DNA from: Aridibacter sp965216195
GTDB lineage: Bacteria > Acidobacteriota > Blastocatellia > Pyrinomonadales > Pyrinomonadaceae
Reading direction: 5' to 3'
Assembly: GCA_965216195.1 (NCBI GenBank)
Contig: OZ244151.1
Location: forward strand, 1,798,001 to 1,862,000
Length of the DNA stretch: 64,000 nucleotides
The notes under the pieces were generated by a model, which saw only the letters and a program-made list of their open reading frames with translations, made no database searches and was not told the origin of the DNA. The translations under genes and the position numbers were made by a program. Numbering within the stretch: the stretch's first letter is position 1; each line of letters begins with the position of its first letter. Below, piece by piece: positions 35,390 to 42,736 of this stretch.

Positions 35390-36049
35390 ATGGATAACAG
35401 ACGAATAATTAGTCTCCTTTCTTTTATCGCGGGTTTGTGTGTATTTGCGATGTTTCTTGTGACGGTTTTTACCGGCCGTTCGCAGGAAGAATTTGAGATT
35501 ACGCAGAGTGTTGCGGATTACACGAAAAACTTAATTTCAGCTGAAATGCCGCTTCGCATAATTTTTACCATCGATTTTGTTTTTATAAGTGTTTTTGTAA
35601 CCGTTTTTGTTTATCTAACTCAATACTTGAAAACGAATAATCGTGTTACAAATGCTATTGCCGATGTTTCGCTAATAGCTATGCTGATCACCGGAATTCT
35701 AGACTTTCACGAAGACCTGCATATTCTCACAATGCTTCACAATGCGCTAAACAATTTACCGATCGAGCAAGCCGAAATCTCTCTGCAAATGATTCTTTCT
35801 GCACTAAAATTCTGTGCGAGTTATGTGAGTCTTTTTCTCCTCGCGTTTCTTTTGCCCGGCAGAACTTTTACCGAAAAGCTCCTTAAATATAGTCTTTGGT
35901 TTTTCCAGCTTCCGATCGGTGCATTAGTTTATACTGCTCCAGAGAATCTTCACGTGATTTTTGCCTTAATACGTTTCATTTTTATGGTCGTAGGATTCTT
36001 CCTGCTGGCTTATAATTTTTCAAAGCCATCTCCGGCAGGTAGTCCCTAA
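35390..36049 (+). CDS. Hypothetical six-helix membrane protein
   Basis: A 219-residue integral membrane protein with about six hydrophobic segments, and short acidic or polar loops in which EFEITQSVADYTKN may be periplasmic or cytoplasmic. No motif I recognise; the general shape resembles small uncharacterised multi-pass families. No Shine-Dalgarno is visible. It follows the second REP array. Confidence 0.65.
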   Translation: MDNRRIISLLSFIAGLCVFAMFLVTVFTGRSQEEFEITQSVADYTKNLISAEMPLRIIFTIDFVFISVFVTVFVYLTQYLKTNNRVTNAIADVSLIAMLITGILDFHEDLHILTMLHNALNNLPIEQAEISLQMILSALKFCASYVSLFLLAFLLPGRTFTEKLLKYSLWFFQLPIGALVYTAPENLHVIFALIRFIFMVVGFFLLAYNFSKPSPAGSP

Positions 36050-36154
36050 ACGCAAGAATTTCGCCAGGTTTCGTTCAAGAAAAGAACGCACTGTAGATTA
36101 GGGTTAAAGAAGAACCTATGTGCGTTCGAAATTACTAAAAAACAGGAGACAAAT

Positions 36155-36664
36155 ATGAAATTATCAAAACTTACGATTTTACTTTTGCTGGCGTTTGCGT
36201 TCGGCGCTTGTACTACGGCCACGCAAACAAAAAAAGAAGAGGTTCCGGGTAAAAAGGAAGCAACGGAGAAAAAACCTGAAAAGGAAACAACAACTTCGGC
36301 GGAAAAATATGCTACGCCAACCGCAACCGTAAAAGCCTTCAAGGATGCGCTCGTGAAAAAAGACGAAGTTGCAATGCTTGGGGCTCTATCTAAGAAATCC
36401 TCAGAGGTCGTAAAGGTTATGGCGGGCGACTTTAAGAAAACCCCGATTGAGTTTTTGTCACCCGAAAATCCCGATGATTTAAAAAAGGAAACGGAGTTTC
36501 AAAATGAGAAAATCGATGGCGACAAAGCAACTCTTGAGGTCAGAGAAGATAAGGACGAATGGGAGACATTACCGTTCGTAAAAGAAGATGGCGCCTGGAA
36601 GCTGTCTATGTTTGATAAGGACTACGAAAAGGCAATGAAGTCAAAAAAAGAAAAGGAAGGCTAA
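36155..36664 (+). CDS. Hypothetical lipoprotein
   Basis: A 169-residue lipoprotein. The lipobox AFGAC ends at Cys20, followed by a Lys/Glu/Thr-rich linker (residues ~22-50). The folded part (residues ~52-165: PTATVKAFKDALVKKDEVAMLGALSK...GAWKLSMF) resembles DUF4878/NTF2-like lipoprotein domains. AGGAG lies 7 nt before the ATG. It ends in a bidirectional terminator at 36679. Confidence 0.8.
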   Translation: MKLSKLTILLLLAFAFGACTTATQTKKEEVPGKKEATEKKPEKETTTSAEKYATPTATVKAFKDALVKKDEVAMLGALSKKSSEVVKVMAGDFKKTPIEFLSPENPDDLKKETEFQNEKIDGDKATLEVREDKDEWETLPFVKEDGAWKLSMFDKDYEKAMKSKKEKEG

Positions 36665-36670
36665 AAAAAT

Positions 36671-36706
36671 AAAAAAGGGGCGTAGAATTTTTCCTACGCC
36701 TCTTTT
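36671..36706. terminator. Bidirectional rho-independent terminator
   Basis: GGCGTAG at 36679-36685 pairs with CTACGCC at 36694-36700 around an 8-nt loop. A-runs on the left and T-runs on the right serve both strands. It separates the lipoprotein gene from the convergent gene ending at 36732. Confidence 0.85.
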
Positions 36707-36731
36707 TCGTTTAACTGATTGTTGTTCCGTT

Positions 36732-37115
36732 TTAATCTGCCATCCTTGCAAGCTCTTCCAGGCCTGACTCCAACGGAATATATTTTGGAACATCCAATAA
36801 ATCATCTTCATGCTCTAATACATGACCAAGCAATTCGAGTTCGAAATCTGTAATATCAATCAATTTCGCACACGATACGTCGGCATCGCTTTCACGCTCG
36901 ACCGATTTGCAGACAAGCGGAAGCCAATTTTGATCAGGCAACTGAATTTCAAGACGAAAATCTTCAACGGGCTGAATGTTTTCCTCGAGCATAATTAGAA
37001 AATCGTCAAGATTAATTTCCCGAACTATTGTTTCGACCTTTTCACCTTTTTCAGTAAAACGAAAAGCGGGAATGTTCAGAGAGTTTTCGTGAGATGGAAG
37101 TTGTTTTGATGACAT
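36732..37115 (-). CDS. Hypothetical acidic protein
   Basis: A 127-residue soluble acidic protein with no signal peptide. The middle (DFRLEIQLPDQNWLPLVCKSVERE) has alternating hydrophobic residues, like a beta-strand pair, followed by a helical ELELLGHVLEHEDDLL stretch. This is slightly reminiscent of a degenerate PilZ-like barrel but the RxxxR and D/NxSxxG motifs are absent, so I do not assign it. Confidence 0.55.
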   Translation of the reverse strand: MSSKQLPSHENSLNIPAFRFTEKGEKVETIVREINLDDFLIMLEENIQPVEDFRLEIQLPDQNWLPLVCKSVERESDADVSCAKLIDITDFELELLGHVLEHEDDLLDVPKYIPLESGLEELARMAD

Positions 37116-37231
37116 TTGAATAAGTTATATTTAACGGTAATTTACTAAGACAAGCTCGCGCTTGTTTAATGATATTTTACTATGTTAAACAATTTTATTT
37201 CAACTTATTTCGGCAAGCTAAACCGTATTAA

Positions 37232-37909
37232 ATGAAGTTAAGAACGCTACTAACTCTATTTCTATCTGCGCTTAGCGTAGAATGCGCAGCCAACGCTTTT
37301 GGTGTTTATTGGCTGCAGTTTCTATCTAAACCGTCCTTAATGGCTCTGCTTTTCGTCTATTTCGCCGCTAACACCAGAAGATTTGGCGGCTTAAAGTATT
37401 TTGTCTTTGCTGCACTTTTCTTTTCCTGGCTGGGCGACGTATTTCTTCTAATCGAAAAGCGTCATGACTTTTTATTCGTTTTCGGTTTAGCAGCGTTTTT
37501 GATAGCGCATGTTTGTTATTTGATCTTCTTCTACCGAATCGCAGGAAAGAATCGAGCGCGTCCGGAAATTAAGCGGCTGCCGACCGCTATCGTGCTGATC
37601 TATTCCGTCCTCTTTTACGTCAAGTTGTTACCAAACCTATCAGTTCTGAGAATCCCGGTTTTGATATATGTTTTGATAATTGGCGGAATGCTTATCGCGA
37701 GCTTCAGAGCATTTGATTTTGAGAAGCAAAGGTTTGGATGGATTGTGCTCGCAGGAACTCTGCTTTTCGCCGTTTCGGATTCTGTTCTCGCGATAAATCG
37801 CTTTTTGTTTCCAATTCCTCTGGGAAGTGTCCTGGTAATGTTGACCTACAGCCTCGGGCAGCTATTAATCACTGAAGGCTCGCTCCGAAATCTGCGTGAT
37901 TTAAAATAA
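37232..37909 (+). CDS. YhhN/TMEM86-family (lysoplasmalogenase-like) membrane protein
   Basis: A 225-residue protein with about eight membrane segments. Family features are the SKPSLMALL motif in the second helix, FSWLGDVFLL with the conserved acidic residue, and AAFLIAHVCYLIFF. Members hydrolyse the vinyl-ether bond of lysoplasmalogens in animals; some bacterial members act similarly. This is worth noting beside the acyl-reductase fusion at 12.6-17.1 kb, which could make fatty alcohols (inference). Followed by a terminator. Confidence 0.85.
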   Translation: MKLRTLLTLFLSALSVECAANAFGVYWLQFLSKPSLMALLFVYFAANTRRFGGLKYFVFAALFFSWLGDVFLLIEKRHDFLFVFGLAAFLIAHVCYLIFFYRIAGKNRARPEIKRLPTAIVLIYSVLFYVKLLPNLSVLRIPVLIYVLIIGGMLIASFRAFDFEKQRFGWIVLAGTLLFAVSDSVLAINRFLFPIPLGSVLVMLTYSLGQLLITEGSLRNLRDLK

Positions 37910-37913
37910 AAAA

Positions 37914-37937
37914 AAACCCGCCATTTTAGACGGGTTT
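37914..37937. terminator. Bidirectional terminator between convergent genes
   Basis: AAACCCG (37914-37920) and CGGGTTT (37931-37937) form a 7-bp stem. A run of As precedes it, serving the minus strand, but the T-run on the plus strand is short. It lies between the YhhN-like gene and the bacilliredoxin gene. Confidence 0.75.
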
Positions 37938-37955
37938 AGAAATCTACTATTCTAT

Positions 37956-38399
37956 TTAGTTGTTAGCTGCTTCGGTTTTACCGCAAACTTCGCCAAAAGC
38001 AGCAGTTAAATCCTGGGCAATAACCTCTGGCGGGCGTCCTTCCAAATCCTTTCGTTCAAACATTTTCACGAGTTCGCCGTTTTTCAAAAGCGCGATTGAT
38101 GGAGACGACGGCTGATATGGTGCAAACTTCGCGCGTGCCGTGTCTGTAGCGTCTATATCTGCACCGGCAAAAACTGTGATCGATTTATCTGGTTTGGCTT
38201 CTGAGGTAGCCAAAGCCTGCGCGATACCTGGTCTTACGCCGCCGGCCGCACAACCGCAAACCGAATTCACTACAACCATTACGGTACCTTCAGTATTGTC
38301 CAACGCACTGGTAACTTCTTCTGGAGTTTTTGTTTCTTCAATCCCAAGTTGCGCAAGCTCCTGACGCATTCCTTGAATCATTATTTCTGGATATGGCAT
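37956..38399 (-). CDS. BrxA/BrxB-type bacilliredoxin
   Basis: A 147-residue thioredoxin-fold protein with the CGC active site (Cys48-Gly-Cys50 in SVCGCAAGGVRPG) that defines the YphP/YqiW group. In Bacillus these remove bacillithiol from S-bacillithiolated proteins (family knowledge). Further conserved segments are SPSIALLKNGELVKMFERKDLEGR and the start MPYPE. A YpdA-type reductase, which recycles bacillithiol disulfide, is encoded at 55180, so the organism probably uses bacillithiol or a similar thiol. Confidence 0.95.
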   Translation of the reverse strand: MPYPEIMIQGMRQELAQLGIEETKTPEEVTSALDNTEGTVMVVVNSVCGCAAGGVRPGIAQALATSEAKPDKSITVFAGADIDATDTARAKFAPYQPSSPSIALLKNGELVKMFERKDLEGRPPEVIAQDLTAAFGEVCGKTEAANN

Positions 38400-38524
38400 A
38401 TTTTATTTCCTTTTATTTTATCAACAAACTTTAATCTTGACTTTTTTATAAAGTATTCAATTTATTGCAAAAGATCAAGTGGAGAAACTCCTCCAGATTC
38501 TTTTCCAGCACAAATGTAATTTTG

Positions 38525-39100
38525 CTAAGGTTTAATAATTACCGGTGTTTTTACTTGAATCGCATCGAAAATTTCCTTCATATCCGCGTCTTCGAGTGCA
38601 ACACATCCCTCCGTCCAATCGGTCGCGCTTCCATTGCCGTGAATATATATTTCGCCGCCGAGCTTTGTTTTCTGAAGAGGCATTTTCTTTTTGCTAATCG
38701 CTTCTACGATCTCATCGTGCTCCTTTTGTGAAATGAGTTTCGCATCAAGTCCGCGTTTTGCATCATCAACGCTCGGATAACTTATGCCAAGCGAGAGATA
38801 AAATTTGCTTTTTCGGTTTTTCGCAAAAATATAAAATTCGCCTTCAGGAGTTTTCCCGTCGCCTTCAATTTCCTTATCACCTACGGGCTGAAAACCGAGC
38901 CCAATTTTATAAGTTTTTATGAGTTCTTCTCCATCAAAGACTTCGAGCGTTCGGTCAGCTTTTCTTACGACTATTCCAGGGTTTTCCATGGCGGGAAGGT
39001 CCGATCCTGTTTGAAACGCCATAACAAATTGGTTTACAGCATTGAGTGCGAAAGAAAAAACGAGGAGAAAAACAATGAAGGCGGATACTTTTTTTATCAT
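38525..39100 (-). CDS. L,D-transpeptidase (YkuD family)
   Basis: About 191 residues. An N-terminal membrane anchor or signal segment (residues ~3-22) is followed by the YkuD catalytic domain. His in IHGNG and Cys166 in TEGCVALED give the HG...(S/T)xGC active site. It probably crosslinks peptidoglycan stems or anchors lipoprotein in the periplasm. The ATG at 39100 follows the tsaE stop by 2 bp and has GGAG upstream. The GTG two codons earlier is less likely. Confidence 0.88.
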   Translation of the reverse strand: MIKKVSAFIVFLLVFSFALNAVNQFVMAFQTGSDLPAMENPGIVVRKADRTLEVFDGEELIKTYKIGLGFQPVGDKEIEGDGKTPEGEFYIFAKNRKSKFYLSLGISYPSVDDAKRGLDAKLISQKEHDEIVEAISKKKMPLQKTKLGGEIYIHGNGSATDWTEGCVALEDADMKEIFDAIQVKTPVIIKP

Positions 39101-39102
39101 GC

Positions 39103-39552
39103 TCACTCCAGGAGGCTTACTTCTCTAAGGCCGTCCCCCTCTCCCTTGATACCGATCCGAATCGTCTTCCGCGGAAAATCAAAATCAGGCAAATGTTCAG
39201 CCCATTCGATGACAACAACGGCGCTTTCGTTTTCCAGTATCTCCTCAAGCCCGACGGCAAACACCGGATCCCCGGCTACTCCCACGCGCCACAAATCTAT
39301 GTGATAAACATCAAATTTCGCCTTGTATAAATTTACAAGCGTAAAACTAGGGCTCGTAACTTCATCAATATCGTATTCAAGTCCGCAGGCGATTCCTTTA
39401 GTCAACAACGTCTTCCCGGCGCCCAAAGTTCCATAGAGCAAGATAGTCTCGCCTCCGACTAACGATTTGCCTATCTCCTCCCCGAATCTAAAAGTTTGTT
39501 CCGGAGTGTTGCAAATGCGCATGTCGGCGCTGGTTTTTATATCTTGTGTCAT
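39103..39552 (-). CDS. tsaE: tRNA t6A biosynthesis ATPase TsaE
   Basis: A 149-residue YjeE/TsaE P-loop protein needed for threonylcarbamoylation of tRNA A37. Walker A is LYGTLGAGKTLLTKG; the switch segment TSPSFTLVN and the IEWAEHLPD motif are present. It lies between the SnoaL-like gene and the L,D-transpeptidase. The nearby upstream nnr matches the common tsaE-nnr (yjeE-yjeF) pairing in bacteria. Confidence 0.95.
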   Translation of the reverse strand: MTQDIKTSADMRICNTPEQTFRFGEEIGKSLVGGETILLYGTLGAGKTLLTKGIACGLEYDIDEVTSPSFTLVNLYKAKFDVYHIDLWRVGVAGDPVFAVGLEEILENESAVVVIEWAEHLPDFDFPRKTIRIGIKGEGDGLREVSLLE

Positions 39553-39603
39553 GAAGCCTTTCTAATGCGTCCAAGCAAAAAGCCTGCGTGGCAAAACGGA
39601 TGC

Positions 39604-40017
39604 TTATGCTCCTTCCGTAATTCCTATTTGCGAAAACCAAGTCTCTTTGTCCCAGTAACCGCGCTGCAGAATGATCTTTTCGTTTTGAAACTGAAAAAAC
39701 CCGCACCCGCGCAATTCGTAAGATTTTTTTGTCGGATCAAATCCAAGAAATTCACCGGTAAGGGTGCCGCCGCCGAGCCATTCCCAGGCTGCCCAATTAC
39801 CATCCGCCAATATGTTTTCGACCCTTGCATAGGTATCAGGAAACGCGGAAAAGAAACTTTCAAAATCCGCTCTGATATCATCAGTTCCAACCCTCGGTCC
39901 GCCGGCTGCAACCTGAAAGTTAACTGCCTCAGGTGTGTAGCATTCCACCAAGGCGTCTACATCGTGTCTGTTAAACGCATCAATCCAAGCTAGTAAGAGC
40001 GCTTTTGAATCAGTCAT
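39604..40017 (-). CDS. SnoaL/NTF2-like fold protein
   Basis: A 137-residue small alpha+beta-barrel protein with the typical opening WIDAFNRHDVDALVECYTPEAV and GTDDIRADFESFFSAFPD. These folds serve as enzymes (cyclases, isomerases) or binding proteins; the exact role is unknown. The start is the ATG at 40017, which overlaps the nnr stop by 8 nt (ATGACTGA), so it is coupled to nnr. Confidence 0.8.
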   Translation of the reverse strand: MTDSKALLLAWIDAFNRHDVDALVECYTPEAVNFQVAAGGPRVGTDDIRADFESFFSAFPDTYARVENILADGNWAAWEWLGGGTLTGEFLGFDPTKKSYELRGCGFFQFQNEKIILQRGYWDKETWFSQIGITEGA

Positions 40018-41638
40018 TATCTTCCTCAATCTCCCTAAACGCGTCGACCAAACAATCCCTTACATCGCTTGCCTGCATCGCACGCTTCCCAAATTTCTTG
40101 GCAGCGATATCGCCTGCAAGCCCGGCGACATAGACAGAGGCAATCACCGTCTCAAATACATCAATCCCGAATTTCAAACCCTGAGCGATAAACCCGGCAA
40201 TGATGCCAGTAAGGTTGTCTCCGTTTCCCGCCTTTCCAAGTCCTGAGTTCCCCGTAGGGTTTACAACGACCATTCCTCCCGGCTCGGCGATCAATGCCTT
40301 TTCACCCTTCAAAACCAATATCACATGATGTTTTTGGGCAAACTCCCTCACGGATTCAACCCGGTCTTCAAGATATTCCTTTTCTTCTGTTCCCAGCAAA
40401 CGCCCGAACTCCCCTTCATGCGGTGTAAGGATCAAAGGATGTTTATCTGATCCTTTGATCCTAAAAGGGGATAGTGCGTTCAAGCCGTCGGCATCAATCA
40501 CCATTGGAGTCTTACGGTTCTCAACGACTTTTCTTACGAGATTTCGTGTACTTTCATTGGAGGAATCAAGTCCGCTACCTATAGCAATAACGTCAGATTT
40601 CTGTCCAACCTCCTCAATTTCCCTGAACGCAGTTGCGCTTACCGAACCAACATCAGTCTCCGCCACACCGCGAACCATAACCTCAGGCTGTACTCTTTCA
40701 GAAACGGCGTTAAAGGCTGACTCGGGAATAACCACCGTAACCATCCCGGCGCCGCTCATCATCGCACTGGTACCCGCAAGGACAGCCGCTCCTGAATACT
40801 TTTTCGAACCGACTATCAAAAGAGCGTTTCCCCTTTTGGTTTTGTATGAGTCGTTTGAAAACTTTGTACGTATTAACCAAACTCGAGCGTCTTCTTTTTC
40901 AGCGAGAAAAGTTTTCGACGCGCAACTATCGATCAGCTCCTTTGGCGAACCAATATCGACGACGTGTAGCTCACCATTGAAATTCGACGCCGGCGGAAGA
41001 ACGTTAGCGAGTTTTGGCGACGTGAAAGTCACGGTCACGTCGGAAGCTATATTGTTGCCGATCTGTCGCGACTGATCAGAATCCAAACCTGATGGCATAT
41101 CGACTGAAACAAAAACTGTATCTTTTTCAGATTCTCGTAAGCTGTTAATCTTTGAAACTATTGATGCAAGTTTTTCTTTTAAAGGTCTCGATAAACCAGT
41201 TCCAAACATGGCATCAACAACCGCGTTGTGCGACGTAAGCAGCGCTTCATCGTCCAACAAAGCTTGGATATTTTCGACCGTGAAAAGATTTAGTCGAGGG
41301 GGTTGGGTTTTATTATCTCGTTGAAGCTTCATTAGCGAATCAAAATTAGCTTTCGCATCTCCCTTGGCCTTTGAGATATCAGAAACAAAAGTGACCGTTG
41401 TATGCCCGCCCTGGGCCCACAAAATTCTCGCCAAAGCAGCGCCATCGCCACCGTTGTTCCCCGGGCCACAAAGAATCAGAACAGATTTCCCATCCACCGA
41501 CCCACCTAATTTCTCTACAACGATTCTCGCAACTTCGGTGGCGGCATTCTCCATCAGGGTGATCGAAGGGATCCCGTACTTCTCGGTCGTCAGTCGATCA
41601 ACTTCACCCATCTCCTTGGCTGTTAAGACCTTTTGCAT
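40010..41638 (-). CDS. nnr: Bifunctional NAD(P)H-hydrate epimerase/dehydratase
   Basis: A 542-residue protein that repairs damaged NAD(P)HX. The N-terminal YjeF-N epimerase (TLMENAATE, CGPGNNGGDGAALAR) occupies residues ~1-225. The C-terminal ribokinase-like ADP-dependent dehydratase has a GAGMVTV segment, LILTPHEGEFGRLL and the glycine-rich GNSGLGKAGNGDNLTGIIAG. The ATG at 41638 gives the usual MQKVLTAKEM start. The longer frame runs back through a terminator-like hairpin and is rejected. It leads the operon with SnoaL-like, tsaE and L,D-transpeptidase genes. Confidence 0.95.
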   Translation of the reverse strand: MQKVLTAKEMGEVDRLTTEKYGIPSITLMENAATEVARIVVEKLGGSVDGKSVLILCGPGNNGGDGAALARILWAQGGHTTVTFVSDISKAKGDAKANFDSLMKLQRDNKTQPPRLNLFTVENIQALLDDEALLTSHNAVVDAMFGTGLSRPLKEKLASIVSKINSLRESEKDTVFVSVDMPSGLDSDQSRQIGNNIASDVTVTFTSPKLANVLPPASNFNGELHVVDIGSPKELIDSCASKTFLAEKEDARVWLIRTKFSNDSYKTKRGNALLIVGSKKYSGAAVLAGTSAMMSGAGMVTVVIPESAFNAVSERVQPEVMVRGVAETDVGSVSATAFREIEEVGQKSDVIAIGSGLDSSNESTRNLVRKVVENRKTPMVIDADGLNALSPFRIKGSDKHPLILTPHEGEFGRLLGTEEKEYLEDRVESVREFAQKHHVILVLKGEKALIAEPGGMVVVNPTGNSGLGKAGNGDNLTGIIAGFIAQGLKFGIDVFETVIASVYVAGLAGDIAAKKFGKRAMQASDVRDCLVDAFREIEEDND

Positions 41639-41665
41639 AACAATAAGTTGCCACACTCCGTGGAC

Positions 41666-41697
41666 AAAAAAAAGCCGTCTCAGTTTCCCAAGACGGC
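41666..41697 (-). terminator. Rho-independent hairpin upstream of nnr
   Basis: On the minus strand GCCGTCT (41697-41691) pairs with AGACGGC (41680-41674) around a 10-nt loop, followed by eight Ts (41673-41666). It lies 28 nt upstream of the nnr ATG and about 195 nt past the HIT stop. It could end the rpsA-HU-HIT transcript or attenuate nnr. Confidence 0.85.
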
Positions 41698-41891
41698 AAA
41701 TCGATACATAAATTGGAGAAAGTGAATAAACGGATCCCCAGCTAGTCAAATATATTGCCACTAACGCTTGACCACCTATTTCCTTCCGTTGTTTAAATAA
41801 AGGGTGATTCTAGCTAACTTTCCACAAACATCGGAAATTATTTCCTGACGTTTTGTCGTATAATTGAATGCAAATTGATTATGAACGGCTG

Positions 41892-42386
41892 CTAAAAATA
41901 CGACTTAATTTTTTTGTACGTTGCTTCAAGCGATTCCGGCACCGTGCGGGTTTGACCGATCGCCGTCATGAAGTTTGCGTCTCCAACCCAACGCGGCAGC
42001 AAGTGCATATGAAAGTGTTCGGCAACGCCGGCTCCCGCAGCCTTTCCCTGGTTCATGCCGAGGTTTATACCGTCGGGATCGTACGCCTTACGCACGACTG
42101 TTTGAAACCGTTTTGTCAGATCCATCAGTTCATCGGTGGTTTCCTTTGGAGCCTGATCGAGATCGGAAAAGTGTTCGTAAGGTAGGATCATCAGGTGCCC
42201 GCTGATGTAGGGATAGATATTTAAAATGGCAAAGTTAAACTCGGCACGATGAAGAATAAATTGCTCTTCGTCGCTTGCCGAGTTTTCTAAAATATCGCAG
42301 AAAACACAGCCGCTTGTCTCACCTGGCTGGCCGTCTTTATCTGCCTTAATGTAATCGTATCGCCAAGGGCTCCACAATACATCCAC
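41892..42386 (-). CDS. HIT-family nucleotide hydrolase/transferase
   Basis: A 164-residue HIT protein. The catalytic triad motif HxHxH appears as HFHMHLLPRW near residue 133, with the zinc-type pair GCVFC near residue 30 and the WRYDYI opening of the Ap4A phosphorylase-like (FHIT/Ap4A-type) branch. It probably hydrolyses or phosphorolyses dinucleoside polyphosphates. It starts 12 bp after the HU-like gene. Confidence 0.9.
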   Translation of the reverse strand: MDVLWSPWRYDYIKADKDGQPGETSGCVFCDILENSASDEEQFILHRAEFNFAILNIYPYISGHLMILPYEHFSDLDQAPKETTDELMDLTKRFQTVVRKAYDPDGINLGMNQGKAAGAGVAEHFHMHLLPRWVGDANFMTAIGQTRTVPESLEATYKKIKSYF

Positions 42387-42397
42387 AGCAAACTTCC

Positions 42398-42673
42398 TTA
42401 ATCATTAATTATTTCTTTCAGGTCTTTTCCTGGTTTGAAATAAGCTACCCGTTTCGCGGGGATATCTACGGGTTCTCCTGTCTTTGGATTTCGTCCCTTC
42501 CTCGCGCTGCGTTCACGGACCCTAAAGCTACCAAAGCCGCGCAACTCGATTTTTTCCCCATTGTTCAATGTGCTAACAATGCTATCGAAAATTATTTCGA
42601 CGAGCTGCTCCACATCTTTTTTGGTCATCTCGGCTTGTCTGGCAACTATCTCTACTAAATCAGCTTTTGTCAT
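42398..42673 (-). CDS. HU/IHF-family DNA-binding protein
   Basis: A 91-residue histone-like protein. The family signature is GFGSFRVRERSARKGRNPKTG with the DNA-intercalating arm GEPVDIPAKRVAYFKPGK. It bends DNA as a dimer. It lies directly downstream of rpsA, an order like rpsA-ihfB in proteobacteria (established knowledge). Confidence 0.96.
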   Translation of the reverse strand: MTKADLVEIVARQAEMTKKDVEQLVEIIFDSIVSTLNNGEKIELRGFGSFRVRERSARKGRNPKTGEPVDIPAKRVAYFKPGKDLKEIIND

Positions 42674-42736
42674 CGGTTTTTCCTCAAACCCCTCTGCTAT
42701 TTAACTACAAAAACTCAACTTCAAAAAATTGGCGTA

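Noticed and set aside
36732..37115. PilZ domain
   Set aside because: The RxxxR and (D/N)xSxxG motifs that bind c-di-GMP are absent.
38600..38660. Abnormal active site in the L,D-transpeptidase
   Set aside because: TEGC fits the (S/T)xGC consensus, so the site is normal.
41666..41760. Thiamine-type riboswitch suggested by CTGAGA in the nnr leader
   Set aside because: The word lies in the terminator stem and none of the other conserved TPP elements is present.
41639..41761. Longer start for nnr
   Set aside because: It would run through the hairpin and T-run; the family begins at MQKVLTAKEM.
42398..42673. Defence or mobile-element role for the HU-like gene
   Set aside because: It sits in the housekeeping order rpsA-HU-HIT and has a standard sequence.
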